Source: Acidilobaceae archaeon (lineage in GTDB: Archaea > Thermoproteota > Thermoprotei_A > Sulfolobales > Acidilobaceae). Taken from it: 64,000 nucleotides of DNA. Below the pieces are notes generated by a model. It had not been told where the DNA came from. It made no database searches and saw nothing but the letters and a program-made list of their open reading frames with translations. The stretch is from positions 420,000-483,999 of the forward strand of contig JANXEI010000002.1 of NCBI GenBank assembly GCA_025058835.1. The letters are read 5' to 3'. The translations under genes and the position numbers were made by a program. Shown here one piece after another: positions 7,776-16,740 of the stretch; position 1 is the stretch's first letter, and each line of letters opens with the position of its first letter.

Positions 7776-9581
7776 ATGATTAAGGGGAGGATAGAGAGGA
7801 TAGCCGGCCCGCTCGTCGTGGCAGAGGGGATGTCAGGGGCTCAAATGTATGAGATGGTGAGGGTAGGGAGGGAAGGGCTCATAGGGGAGATCACCAGGAT
7901 CAGGGGCGATAGGGCCTTCATTCAGGTCTACGAATCTACGAGCGGCCTCTCTCCCGGCGAGCCCGTTGAGGGCACCGGGGGTCCCCTGAGCGTAGAGCTA
8001 GGCCCTGGGCTGCTGGGCACGATCTTCGACGGGATCCAGAGGCCCCTCCCGGCAATTAAGACCGTGCTCGACTCCAAGGCGCCGGGGAGGAGCATCTTCA
8101 TAGAGAGGGGCATAAGGGTCAGCCCTCTCGACAGGCAGAGGAAGTATCACTTTGTGCCCGCGAAGGAGAGCAAGGTAGAGGTGGGAGGAAAGGTAAGAGG
8201 GGGAGACGTGCTGGGCTTCGTGCAGGAGACCAGCATAATCAAGCACAGCATAATGGTGCCGCCTAACGTGAGCGGCACGCTGGTCAGGCTGGCCCCGGAG
8301 GGTGACTACTCGGTTGAGGACGTTATAGCAGAGGTGGAGCAGGGAGGGAAGATCCAGGAGGTAAGGCTATACCACAGGTGGCCTGTGAGGTTCCCGAGGC
8401 CCTTTGCCAAGAAGCTCGAGCCGAGAGAGGCTCTGATAACGGGCACCAGGATCCTTGACACCTTCTTCCCCATGGTGAAGGGCGGCACAGGAGCTATACC
8501 GGGAGGCTTCGGCACGGGCAAGACAGTAACCCTCCACTCCCTTGCCCAGTGGAGCCAGGCCCAGGTCGTCGTTTACATTGGCTGCGGCGAGAGGGGGAAC
8601 GAGATGACGGAGGTGCTGGAGCGCTTCCCCAAGTATAAGGACCCATGGTCAGGCAGGCCTCTGATGGACAGGACCATTCTCATAGCCAACACCAGCAACA
8701 TGCCCGTCTCTGCAAGGGAGGCCAGCATCTATGTGGGAGTGACGCTGGCAGAGTACTACCGAGATATGGGTTACGATGTGCTCCTGGTGGCTGACTCTAC
8801 GAGCAGGTGGGCAGAGGCGCTGAGGGAGCTCGGCGGGAGGCTAGAGGAGATGCCTGCGGAGGAGGGATACCCAAGCTACCTGGCCTCGAGGCTGGCAGAG
8901 TTCTACGAGAGGGCAGGAAGGGTGGTAGCCCAGGGAAGCCCTGAGAGGGTGGGCAGCGTTACTCTTGCAGGAGCAGTGAGCCCGCCCGGCGGGGACTTCA
9001 GCGAGCCAGTGACGAGCCACACCATGAGGTTCATAAGGGTCTTCTGGGCCCTCGACACAAGGCTCGCCTACAGCAGGCACTACCCTGCTATAAACTGGCT
9101 GCTGAGCTACAGCGCCTATGTGGACCTTGTGGCGGACTGGTGGCACAAGAACGTGGATCCTAGCTGGAGAAAGCTCAGGGACGAGGCCATGAACATACTG
9201 CTAAAGGAGGCAGAGCTCCAGGAGATAGTAAGGATCATAGGCACCGAGAGCCTCGGGGAGAGGGACAAGCTAGTCCTGGAGACGGCAAGGCTCCTCAAGG
9301 ACGGCTTCCTCAAGCAGAACGCCTATGATCCTGTGGATGCTTTCTCCACGCCGCAGAAGCAGTTCATGCTGCTGAGGATGATCATGAGCTTCCACGCAAA
9401 GGCTGACGAGCTGGTGAGGCAAGGCATAACGGTGGCCAGGATAAAGGAGGCTCTTGGGAGGCTCTACGCAGAGATGGCGAGGGCTAAGTTCACAGTAAAG
9501 AACGACGAGCTCCAAAAGATAGAGGAGCTCGAGAGGGCAGTGCTAGAGTCTCTAGAGACTCTGAAGGCTGAAATACTCTAG
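7776..9581 (+). CDS. atpA: A/V-type ATP synthase catalytic subunit A
   Basis: The 601-residue catalytic subunit of the archaeal rotary ATP synthase. It has an N-terminal beta-barrel (first 75 residues), the A-subunit-specific insertion (about 110-195) and a nucleotide-binding domain with P-loop [10 protein letters not shown] and downstream motifs [15 protein letters not shown] (Glu of catalysis) and [17 protein letters not shown]. It hydrolyses or makes ATP at the A/B interfaces. ATG with GTGAGGCAGG upstream, 17 nt after subunit E. In most archaea subunit B follows directly; here an opposite-strand gene follows instead, with overlapping stop codons in a CTAG. Confidence 0.96.
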   Translation: MIKGRIERIAGPLVVAEGMSGAQMYEMVRVGREGLIGEITRIRGDRAFIQVYESTSGLSPGEPVEGTGGPLSVELGPGLLGTIFDGIQRPLPAIKTVLDSKAPGRSIFIERGIRVSPLDRQRKYHFVPAKESKVEVGGKVRGGDVLGFVQETSIIKHSIMVPPNVSGTLVRLAPEGDYSVEDVIAEVEQGGKIQEVRLYHRWPVRFPRPFAKKLEPREALITGTRILDTFFPMVKGGTGAIPGGFGTGKTVTLHSLAQWSQAQVVVYIGCGERGNEMTEVLERFPKYKDPWSGRPLMDRTILIANTSNMPVSAREASIYVGVTLAEYYRDMGYDVLLVADSTSRWAEALRELGGRLEEMPAEEGYPSYLASRLAEFYERAGRVVAQGSPERVGSVTLAGAVSPPGGDFSEPVTSHTMRFIRVFWALDTRLAYSRHYPAINWLLSYSAYVDLVADWWHKNVDPSWRKLRDEAMNILLKEAELQEIVRIIGTESLGERDKLVLETARLLKDGFLKQNAYDPVDAFSTPQKQFMLLRMIMSFHAKADELVRQGITVARIKEALGRLYAEMARAKFTVKNDELQKIEELERAVLESLETLKAEIL

Positions 9582-9826
9582 ACCTCCTCTTCTTCATCCA
9601 CAGCTATGAGGTTCCTCCTCTCTGCCGCCCTCACTATCTTCTCTGCCAGGTTCCTTGCCTTAACCCGCACCAGCACTATGTCCTTTGTCTCTACGAGCTT
9701 TGCAGGCTCACCGTGTTGGGTGAGGATCTTCTCCACTAGCTCCCTCCCCTCAGCCTTCACAGGGATTACGTAGTAGCCATGGGGATCCCGCCGGGAGAGT
9801 ATATCGGTCAGGGAGCCCCTCTTCAA
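9578..9826 (-). CDS. small conserved-looking hypothetical protein
   Basis: An 82-residue soluble protein I cannot assign. The predicted pattern is beta-alpha-beta-beta-alpha ([20 protein letters not shown], then [23 protein letters not shown]) with an acidic DEEEE tail, suggesting a small ferredoxin-like or RNA-binding-like alpha/beta fold. TTG start. It lies 45 nt downstream of the adenosine-specific kinase gene on the same strand and probably shares its transcript. Its stop codon overlaps that of atpA (shared CTAG). Confidence 0.65.
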   Translation of the reverse strand: MKRGSLTDILSRRDPHGYYVIPVKAEGRELVEKILTQHGEPAKLVETKDIVLVRVKARNLAEKIVRAAERRNLIAVDEEEEV

Positions 9827-9871
9827 AGAATCACCAGAATTTGAAAGAGGTAACTCTAGAGGATATATGCA

Positions 9872-10369
9872 TTACCTCTTGTAGCCTATCTTCCTCAGGA
9901 ACTCCCTCCTCTCCTTTATGTGCTCCTCCCCCTCTACCCCGAGGGGCTTGAAGCCGTCTGCTATTCCCACCAGCGCCCTCTGCTCCCCTAGGTCTGCAAC
10001 GACAACCCTCACAGGGTTAGCCGTGGCTGCCTCGAGGGAGACCACCTCCTGCACCATCTTGAGGTCGTTAAGCACATTTATGGGCCAGCCCCCTCTCATG
10101 TATATGACGAACAGGTGGCCTACGCCGATCCTGAGGCATGCCTCCACAGCCAGCTTCCTTAGCTCCTCGTCGTTGCCGTCGTGCCTTACGAGCCTCTTCC
10201 CGGAGGCCTCGTTCATGCAGATGCCGAACCTGATGTTCTGATGAGATGTGGCCATGACCTCGTAGAGGTCCTCAACGGTCTTTATGAAGTGAGTTTTCCC
10301 TATGATTACGTTCACGCCCTCCGGCATGGGAACCTCAACTACCTCGAACTTGAGCTCCAAGGAGACCAC
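9872..10369 (-). CDS. adenosine-specific kinase family protein
   Basis: A 165-residue protein of the archaeal adenosine-specific kinase family (Pfam Adenosine_kin, DUF355). Visible family signatures are VEVPMPEGVNVIIGKTHFIKT, SHQNIRFGICMNEASGKRLVRHDGND and HLFVIYMRGGWPINVLND. The family was linked to adenosine from a Pyrobaculum structure; physiological evidence is thin. A much longer open frame reaches 10513 but would overlap the divergent atpI gene. GTG 10369 lies exactly 27 nt from the centre of a TATA box, giving a leaderless mRNA (TTG 10360 is an alternative). It is placed between ATP synthase genes A and I on the opposite strand. Confidence 0.85.
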   Translation of the reverse strand: MVSLELKFEVVEVPMPEGVNVIIGKTHFIKTVEDLYEVMATSHQNIRFGICMNEASGKRLVRHDGNDEELRKLAVEACLRIGVGHLFVIYMRGGWPINVLNDLKMVQEVVSLEAATANPVRVVVADLGEQRALVGIADGFKPLGVEGEEHIKERREFLRKIGYKR

Positions 10370-10391
10370 CGCGATGTGTGCTCCCCGAGGG

Positions 10392-10400
10392 AATATAAGG
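10392..10400. promoter_or_regulatory. TATA box shared by divergent adenosine-kinase-like gene and atpI
   Basis: AATATAAGG on the plus strand, CCTTATATT on the minus strand. Its centre (about 10396) lies 27 nt from both start codons (10369 minus, 10423 plus), the standard TATA-to-start distance for leaderless archaeal genes in both directions. Confidence 0.6.
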
Positions 10401-10422
10401 TTAGGGGGAGGGGGATTGGACG

Positions 10423-12468
10423 GTGAGGACGGTGCTGACGGCGAGGAAGCTGGAGGAAGTGCTGGTGATAGTGCCCAAGAGGAAGTACGATTCTGTGGTG
10501 GCAAGGCTGGCAATGGAGGGGATATTTCATGTGGAGGAACCCCCGCGGGAGTTCCCCGGCGGGAGCTCCTACAAGTTCAAGGCGCTCCTCTCTCAGGCCT
10601 CTGAGAAGGTCTCCAAGATCTCGGGATACTTTGCTGCCCTCGGCCTTGAGCCTGCTATCGAGCCGGGCCTCGAGGTAGAGGTGTCCGATTGGGGCGAGGC
10701 GTTGCAGAGGCATGTGAGCAGGTACTCGGACCTGGAGAGGTTCTACGAGGAAGGGGTGAGCAAGCTCTCTGGTGCTAGGGCGAGAGCGCAGGAATTGGAG
10801 AAGCTCCTGCAGGTCTTGGAGCCGGTCAAGGACATCGACGTAGATCTTAGAGCTCTCACAGAGGGCCTCCAGCTCCAACTGGTGGTCGGCATTGCATCGC
10901 CTTCTCAGGAAGGGGAGCTCCTAGAGCTGGCGTCCTCGCACAATGCCCTTGTGGCGCTGGAGCAGAGAGGAAAGGTCAGTATAGTTGCGGTAGCGGCAAA
11001 GAGTGGGCAGATGAGGCCCCTCGTCACAGCCCTGCTGAAGAGGGGAGTAACCCTGCTGACCATTCCGCGAGAGCTCCCCGGCAAGCCCTCGGAGGCATAT
11101 GCCATAACTGCAAAGGAGCTGGCGCAGCTGAGGGAGGAGATAGAGAGGCTGCGCAAGGAGCTGCTGGCTAGGAGCGACGAGCTGAGGCTCTACTACACTT
11201 ACATGCTAGCATATAGGGAGATATTCAAGATGTTGGCTAGCACCCACGAAACCGCCACGACGGCTGTGATGAGAGGCTTCGTGGACAAGGAGGAGATCGG
11301 CAGGCTGGAGAGAGCACTGGAGGAGGAGACGGGGAGGGCCTACAGCCTCGTAAGGCTAGGGACAGTGACGGGAGAATCTATGGTGACTAAGCTCGACATG
11401 CCCTCCTGGCTCAGGCCCTTCCATAACATAGTGAGGCTCTACGGCGAGCCCTCCCCCGTCGAGATAGTGCCCACCCTGTTCCTTGCCATAACTTTCCCCA
11501 TAGCCTTTGCCCTCATGTTCCCCGACGCAGGCCATGGGCTCCTCCTCATCTTGTTTGCGCAGCTCTACCTGAAGAGGAGGAGCCCCGATTGGGCGTTCGT
11601 GCTGACCGTCCTAGGGTTCGCTTCGATCGTCTCAGGCCTCATGGCAGGGGAGCTCTTCGGCCCTCTGCCTGCAGAGTGGCTCCACATACCCTCGCTCTGG
11701 AAAGCCCTAGGCCTTAAAACGCCTCCCCTGGCCCTCCCTACATATGCCGTTGAGCACGGCCTGACGGAGCTGGTGGGCGAGCTCCTCTTCCGCTCAATAA
11801 GCATAAGCCTCTGGGCAGCAGCCTTCGTGCTCACCTTCGGGAGCCTTCTAGGGATAGTTAACTCCTACATGAGGAAGGACCCGGAGGAGCTGTGGGCCCT
11901 GCGCGTCCCAAGGTTCCTCTTCTTCCTCTCTGTGACGGCTCCCTTCCTGATAACCTTCGATGCTAGGCTAGCTGGAGCAATCATAAGCGAGGCCCTGTTC
12001 CAGCTGGGCGGGGATGACCTGCTGAGCAGGGCAGTCTTCTTCGGGATTGCAGGCTCCCTCCTCTGGCTCCTCCTTGGCGAGCCCATAGCTCAGGCGATCC
12101 ACGGCCACAACTTCCTCCAGGCTCTGGGGAAGGGACTCATAGAGGCTTTCGAGGCTGTCCTCATGGCTCTGGGCAACGTGCCCAGCTTCCTGAGGATCAT
12201 GGCCCTCTCGCTCGCCCACGCCAGCATAATGCTTGCCCTGGCCGTGATATTCAAGACCCTCCTTGCAGCAGGGACCGCAGGCCTCCTGCTAGGGGCAGTA
12301 GTGTACATTGTTGGCAACCTTATCGTTACAGCGCTGGAGGGCATCCTGGCCTTTGCCCAGAGCCTCAGGCTTCACTTCTACGAGTGGTTCAGCAAGTTCT
12401 ATGCAGGGAGCGGCGTGCCCTTCACGCCCATCTCTGTCCCTAACGTGAGGATAGTCGTTAGGAGCTAG
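10423..12468 (+). CDS. atpI: A/V-type ATP synthase subunit I (a-type membrane subunit)
   Basis: A 681-residue membrane subunit of the archaeal ATP synthase. The N-terminal half (to about residue 340) is soluble with coiled-coil segments. The C-terminal half has about seven or eight membrane helices with the family signatures FPIAFALMFPDAGHGLLLIL and PSFLRIMALSLAHASIMLAL, whose Arg is the rotor-facing residue of the proton or Na+ path, and the closing LRLHFYEWFSKFY. GTG start, leaderless by TATA position. It is separated from F-E-A by two opposite-strand genes. The stop overlaps that of dphB in a shared CTAG. Confidence 0.94.
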   Translation: MRTVLTARKLEEVLVIVPKRKYDSVVARLAMEGIFHVEEPPREFPGGSSYKFKALLSQASEKVSKISGYFAALGLEPAIEPGLEVEVSDWGEALQRHVSRYSDLERFYEEGVSKLSGARARAQELEKLLQVLEPVKDIDVDLRALTEGLQLQLVVGIASPSQEGELLELASSHNALVALEQRGKVSIVAVAAKSGQMRPLVTALLKRGVTLLTIPRELPGKPSEAYAITAKELAQLREEIERLRKELLARSDELRLYYTYMLAYREIFKMLASTHETATTAVMRGFVDKEEIGRLERALEEETGRAYSLVRLGTVTGESMVTKLDMPSWLRPFHNIVRLYGEPSPVEIVPTLFLAITFPIAFALMFPDAGHGLLLILFAQLYLKRRSPDWAFVLTVLGFASIVSGLMAGELFGPLPAEWLHIPSLWKALGLKTPPLALPTYAVEHGLTELVGELLFRSISISLWAAAFVLTFGSLLGIVNSYMRKDPEELWALRVPRFLFFLSVTAPFLITFDARLAGAIISEALFQLGGDDLLSRAVFFGIAGSLLWLLLGEPIAQAIHGHNFLQALGKGLIEAFEAVLMALGNVPSFLRIMALSLAHASIMLALAVIFKTLLAAGTAGLLLGAVVYIVGNLIVTALEGILAFAQSLRLHFYEWFSKFYAGSGVPFTPISVPNVRIVVRS

Positions 12469-13328
12469 CTCGACAGCCACCTCATGATCTTGTCGTATAG
12501 GGAGCAGTAGTCCTCCCTGGGCTTTAGCCTGTTGGTCCAGCTGCCCCCCAACTTAGTTCTCGCCAGGGCTCCGACTATCCAGGCCTCTACTTTGTTGAGG
12601 GTGGCAGGCACTATCACGCTGCTCGGCTCGAGGAAGCTCTCCTCTGTAGCAGCAAGGCTCGACAGGCTGTCGTAAGCTCTCACCCTAGCGTTGGGCATGC
12701 CTGCCCTCTCCACAACTACTGCTGGCAGCCACTTCAGGGAACCCCTGTACCCTAGCTCTTTCTCTAGCACAGCTTCAGCGTCGAGCACAATGCGGGCTGC
12801 CGCGGGAGGGGAGAGCTGCTCCCCCTCGTCGCTTATGTCCATGAGTAACAGGGTGTGAAGGTCTACGCAAAGGTCCCCGTAGATGTATGCCGCAATGCTG
12901 TAAGGCTTGAAGCCCTTCCAAGGGCCCGGCACTGTTGCCGTCCTCCCGAAGCGGTAGTACTGAAGGCCGCTGAAGACCTTTGCTGCGCAGACTCCCGATA
13001 TGCCAGGAGCGTAGACGAAGTCGACCCCCCTCTCCGCAGCCTCAGCTAGGAGGGCTTGATGTGAGGTGGCCATGAGAGGATCGCCTGCTGTGAGCACTAC
13101 AACCCTCTTCTCCCTCGCCTCCTCCACTATCTTCCTAGAACCCTCCTCGAGCATGCTCCTACTAGCCCTGAGGACCTTGTTGCCATACTTGCTAACCGCT
13201 TCTAAAATCCAGCTAGAGGAGGGCATCGTATATGTTTCCACGTATATCACGTCAGCCCTCTCCAGCTCCTCCTCCAGCTCCTTCGTGGCGCCCTTCTCCC
13301 ACAGGCCGTGGCCTGCGAGCACCAGCAC
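12465..13328 (-). CDS. dphB: diphthine synthase (EF-2 diphthamide pathway)
   Basis: A 287-residue SAM-dependent methyltransferase of the DphB/Dph5 type. It begins MLVLAGHGLWEKGATKELEE, has the TAGDPLMATSHQALL motif (family GDPLxATxH), YAPGISGVCAAKVFSGLQYYRFG, and VPGPWKGFKPYS. It methylates the modified His of elongation factor 2 on the way to diphthamide. GTG start. It follows the BMP-transporter operon by 33 nt on the same strand and may be read from it, although no functional tie is apparent. The C-terminus is convergent with atpI. Confidence 0.95.
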   Translation of the reverse strand: MLVLAGHGLWEKGATKELEEELERADVIYVETYTMPSSSWILEAVSKYGNKVLRASRSMLEEGSRKIVEEAREKRVVVLTAGDPLMATSHQALLAEAAERGVDFVYAPGISGVCAAKVFSGLQYYRFGRTATVPGPWKGFKPYSIAAYIYGDLCVDLHTLLLMDISDEGEQLSPPAAARIVLDAEAVLEKELGYRGSLKWLPAVVVERAGMPNARVRAYDSLSSLAATEESFLEPSSVIVPATLNKVEAWIVGALARTKLGGSWTNRLKPREDYCSLYDKIMRWLSS

Positions 13329-13361
13329 GTCTCATCGAGATGCTGTAGTCCAGCCACATAT

Positions 13362-14261
13362 TTATTCCCTCGCGTAAGGCACCCCTAGCCTCAACGGTGC
13401 CCTCGACCTCCGCGCAGTGAGGACTGTGATGGCAAGAGTTCCCAGGTAGGGCAAGGTCTTGAGGAGATATGCGTAGCCGACCTCTTGCTGCAGCGCATCA
13501 GCCGCAGCGCTAAGGAAGCCGAAAACATATGCGCCGAAGACTGCAGGGAGAGGGTTCCAGCCGCTGAAGGCGACGTTGGCAAGGGCTATGAAGCCCATGC
13601 CTGCGCTCATGCCTCTCGTGAAAACGCCCGCGATCTCCAGCGCAAGGAAGGCTCCCCCAAGGCCGGCAAGGGTTCCGCCGAGGGTAGTAGCGGCTATTCT
13701 GTAACGATACGTGTTCACCCCCATAGCGTCTGCAGCCCGAGGCTCCTCGCCGCAGGCCCTCAGGGCCAGCCCTGTTCTCGTGCGAAAGAGGAAGAACCAG
13801 CTGAGGACGGCGATCAGGATGGCAAGCAAAGTGAGCAGCGGTACTGTGCTCTGGCCTATGCTGAAGTAGGGCAGCTGTCCCTCCACCCTCGGCGAGGCGC
13901 CGTGGTGCCCCCATATGGCTATGAGGCCTAGCACTGTGAAGCCGTAAGAGGCCATGTTGATGGCCAGCCCTGCTATGATCTGATCTGCTCTGAGGTACAC
14001 TGCAAAGAGGCCGAAGAGGGCTCCCAAGAGGGCTCCCGCTAGGGTGCCTGCAAGGACGCCGAGGAGCATGCTGCCGGAGAAGAAGGAGGTAGCCACAGAG
14101 GCGAAGGCGGAGGAGAGGAGAATGCCCTCTATGCCCACGTTCACAATGCCGCTCCTCTCCGTTATGATCTCCCCTATGGTAGCGAGCAAGATGGGCGTCA
14201 TGTAGGAGAGAGACGAGATGAGGACGAAGAGCCAGAGCTCTGCCTCAACCAAGCCTCCCAC
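13362..14261 (-). CDS. ABC transporter permease, nucleoside/BMP type (second permease)
   Basis: A 299-residue membrane permease of the branched-chain/nucleoside (YufQ-like) family: about eight helices, with TERSGIVNVGIEGILLSSAF near residue 35 and ACGEEPRAADAMGVNTYRYR, the cytoplasmic loop that contacts the ATPase. It is the last gene of the order binding protein, ATPase, permease 1, permease 2, typical of BMP-family nucleoside importers. GTG 14261 gives a 17-nt overlap with permease 1; TTG 14252 would shorten it. Confidence 0.9.
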   Translation of the reverse strand: MGGLVEAELWLFVLISSLSYMTPILLATIGEIITERSGIVNVGIEGILLSSAFASVATSFFSGSMLLGVLAGTLAGALLGALFGLFAVYLRADQIIAGLAINMASYGFTVLGLIAIWGHHGASPRVEGQLPYFSIGQSTVPLLTLLAILIAVLSWFFLFRTRTGLALRACGEEPRAADAMGVNTYRYRIAATTLGGTLAGLGGAFLALEIAGVFTRGMSAGMGFIALANVAFSGWNPLPAVFGAYVFGFLSAAADALQQEVGYAYLLKTLPYLGTLAITVLTARRSRAPLRLGVPYARE

Positions 14262-15219
14262 CCCTCTGGAGGAGCTTGAGGGCGTAGGGCGCAGAGAGCA
14301 CCAGAACCATCACGCCCACTATTACGTCGGTCAGCTCTGGCGGCGTCCCCAGCCTCAACTCTACCCAGTGGCCCCCGATGATCATGCTTGCAAGGAAAGC
14401 GGCTGACAGCACTGCGCCGATGGGATGACTCTTGCCTATCAAGGCAACGCCTATGCCCAGAAAGCCCACGCCGAAGAGGGCTGACATAGTTGTGTCTAGA
14501 TGACCCACGTACATGACCTTGAGGGCTCCAGCCGTCCCTCCGAAGAGGCCGCCTATGGACATGCTGAGCACAGTCACCCTCCTCACGTCAATGCCTGCAT
14601 ATGCTGCAGCTCTTCTAGAGCTCCCCAGAACTCTGATCTCGTAGCCCAAGAGCGTGTTGTAGAGGAGCACGAGCGCGAGGAGGGCCAGAGCGAGGGCCAG
14701 GAGGAAGGACGTCCAGGAGCCGAGGAAGAACCCCACGTCAATTGACCTGTGGGGGAACTCTGGGTGCGTGAGGTGCCTGCTCACGAGGAAGAGGGTGACG
14801 TAGTACAGGGTCCAATTTGTCATGATGGATGCTATCACCTCGTTCACCCCCAGAAATGCCCTGAGGGCTCCCAGCGTGCCGCCTAGCAGAGCTCCCATGA
14901 GGCCTCCTGCCAGGAGGCCCAGCGCTCCGAACTGTTGCGAGAAGTAGAGGAACGAGAGGGCACCTAGATATGCCTGCCCTTCCCCCCCTATGTTGAAGAG
15001 GCCAGCTCTCAGAGGGATGAGGAAGGCAAGGGCGCTCAGCACGAGGGGGGCAGCTACGGCAGCGACGTACTCTACGTTACCGAGGCCGTAGGTGAACATA
15101 ACGGCGAGGCTAGAAACAGGATCGTAACCCAGCAGGAGGAGCAGGAGAGAAGTAACGAAAACGGCAGCCGCGAGGGCTAGGGCAGTCTCGGAGAGAGCTC
15201 TCAGAGCCTCACCGCTCAA
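14245..15219 (-). CDS. ABC transporter permease, nucleoside/BMP type (first permease)
   Basis: A 324-residue YufP-like permease with about nine or ten hydrophobic helices. Family signs are RAGLFNIGGEGQAYLGALSF and GSSRRAAAYAGIDVRRVTVL (coupling loop), followed by GALKVMYVGHLDTTMSALFG. It forms the membrane channel with the second permease. The TTG start overlaps the stop of the ATPase gene (TTGA), indicating translational coupling. Confidence 0.9.
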   Translation of the reverse strand: MSGEALRALSETALALAAAVFVTSLLLLLLGYDPVSSLAVMFTYGLGNVEYVAAVAAPLVLSALAFLIPLRAGLFNIGGEGQAYLGALSFLYFSQQFGALGLLAGGLMGALLGGTLGALRAFLGVNEVIASIMTNWTLYYVTLFLVSRHLTHPEFPHRSIDVGFFLGSWTSFLLALALALLALVLLYNTLLGYEIRVLGSSRRAAAYAGIDVRRVTVLSMSIGGLFGGTAGALKVMYVGHLDTTMSALFGVGFLGIGVALIGKSHPIGAVLSAAFLASMIIGGHWVELRLGTPPELTDVIVGVMVLVLSAPYALKLLQRGGRLG

Positions 15220-16706
15220 AGGGCCCCACCCATTAGCTTCGCCAGCCTTTCCAGGTCGCTTTCTCCCCCTTTCAGCTCTCCGACCACTCTCCCCTCGAAG
15301 AGCACGACTATCCTATCGCTCAACTCTAGCACCTCGTCTAGGTCAGAGCTGATGAGAAGGACTGCGCCCCTCTCCCTGAACCTCAGGATCTCCCCCCTAA
15401 CCTTCTCTGCCGAAACAACGTCAAGCCCCTGCGTTGGCTCGTGAGCTATCAGCAGTAAGCCTTCTGACTCCAGCTCCCTCCCTACCATCAACCTTTGCTG
15501 GTTCCCCCCGCTCAGGTTTCTTGCCCTCTCCCACAGATCTGTGAAGACCACCCTGAACCTCTCCACTATTTGCCTAGCCCTCTCCTCTGCGCTCTTCCAA
15601 TTCATCGTAACGCCGCTCGCATGCTCCCCCTGCCTTGCAAGGACTGAGTTCTCCACTAGACTCATCTCCAAAGCCAGCCCCTCCTCCCTCGACTCGGGGC
15701 TGTAGAGAACCCCTGCCCTCCTCATCTCCCGCGGCGACCTGCCCGTTACATCAACGCCCCCGAGCCTAACCTTCCCCCTCTCAGGCCTCCTGAGCCCCGC
15801 TAAGATCTCTGCTAGCTCCTTCTGCCCGCTCCCCTGCACGCCGGCTATCCCCACCACCTCCCCCCTCCTGACGGAGAGCGTGACGCCCTTCAGCCTCTCC
15901 ACCCCCATGTCGTCCCTTGCTGCTAGGTCCTCCACCTCCAGCAGGACCTCTCCCGGGGCACCGCTGCGGCTCCTCCGCACCCTCTCCACCTCCGCCCCCA
16001 CCATGAGCTTGGCCATCTCTGCCTCGCTCACCTCGCTTACCTGGAAAGTGCCGACGTTAGCTCCCTTCCTCAGCACAGTTACCCGATCCGCTACCTCTTT
16101 CACCTCTCTGAGCTTGTGAGTTACGTAAACGAAGGACACCTGCTGGGCCTTGAGCTCTTTGATGAGGCCTAGGAGAGCCCTCGCCTCGAGGGGCGTGAGG
16201 AGCGAGGTCGGCTCGTCGAGTATAATTATTTTCGCATCTAGGAGGAGCGACTTGAGTATCTCCGCCCTCTGCTTCATCCCAGCTGAGAGCTGCTCCACGC
16301 GTGCTTCCAGAGGAACCTCTATTCCTAACCTAGCCCCCAACTCCCTTGCCCTTCCCTCTACCTCCCCCCTCCTCATGGGCTTGACGGAGGTCACGGCAAG
16401 GTAGAGGTTGTCAGCAACCGTGAAGGAGGGGACGAGGGAGAAGTTCTGGTGTACCATAGCTATGCCCCTTCTCATGGCCTCCTGGGGACTCCTGAAGGCA
16501 ACGCTCTGCCCCCTTACAAAAATTTCGCCAGCCGTTGGCCTCAGCTCTCCGTACAAGATCCTCATGAGCGTCGTCTTGCCCGCGCCGTTCTCCCCGAGGA
16601 GAGCATGGACCTCTCCCTCTGCCAGCTCGAAAGTAACCCCCCTCAGGGCTACGGTTCCATCCGCGTAAACCTTTGTAATACCCTTCATGGAGACTAGGGG
16701 CACCAA
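15216..16706 (-). CDS. ABC transporter ATPase with two nucleotide-binding domains (nucleoside/BMP type)
   Basis: A 496-residue fused ATPase of the sugar/nucleoside (YufO/RbsA) type. The first domain has Walker A GENGAGKTT, signature QLSAGMKQRAEI and Walker B IIILDEPTSLLT. The second domain has the weaker P-loop GVQGSGQKE, signature NLSGGNQQRLMVG and a Walker B in which the family Asp is replaced (LLIAHEPTQGLD), the usual asymmetry of these importers. TTG 16706 is taken; GTG 16703 or ATG 16688 are possible. It lies 34 nt after the binding-protein gene and overlaps permease 1 by four bases. Confidence 0.93.
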   Translation of the reverse strand: MVPLVSMKGITKVYADGTVALRGVTFELAEGEVHALLGENGAGKTTLMRILYGELRPTAGEIFVRGQSVAFRSPQEAMRRGIAMVHQNFSLVPSFTVADNLYLAVTSVKPMRRGEVEGRARELGARLGIEVPLEARVEQLSAGMKQRAEILKSLLLDAKIIILDEPTSLLTPLEARALLGLIKELKAQQVSFVYVTHKLREVKEVADRVTVLRKGANVGTFQVSEVSEAEMAKLMVGAEVERVRRSRSGAPGEVLLEVEDLAARDDMGVERLKGVTLSVRRGEVVGIAGVQGSGQKELAEILAGLRRPERGKVRLGGVDVTGRSPREMRRAGVLYSPESREEGLALEMSLVENSVLARQGEHASGVTMNWKSAEERARQIVERFRVVFTDLWERARNLSGGNQQRLMVGRELESEGLLLIAHEPTQGLDVVSAEKVRGEILRFRERGAVLLISSDLDEVLELSDRIVVLFEGRVVGELKGGESDLERLAKLMGGAL

Positions 16707-16740
16707 GTTGCCTCCCCAAAAAGGAAAAAGAGGGTAAAAG

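Noticed and set aside
10370..10513. N-terminal extension of the adenosine-specific kinase
   Set aside because: The extension is Pro/Ser-rich, overlaps the atpI start, and lies upstream of the TATA box at 10392.
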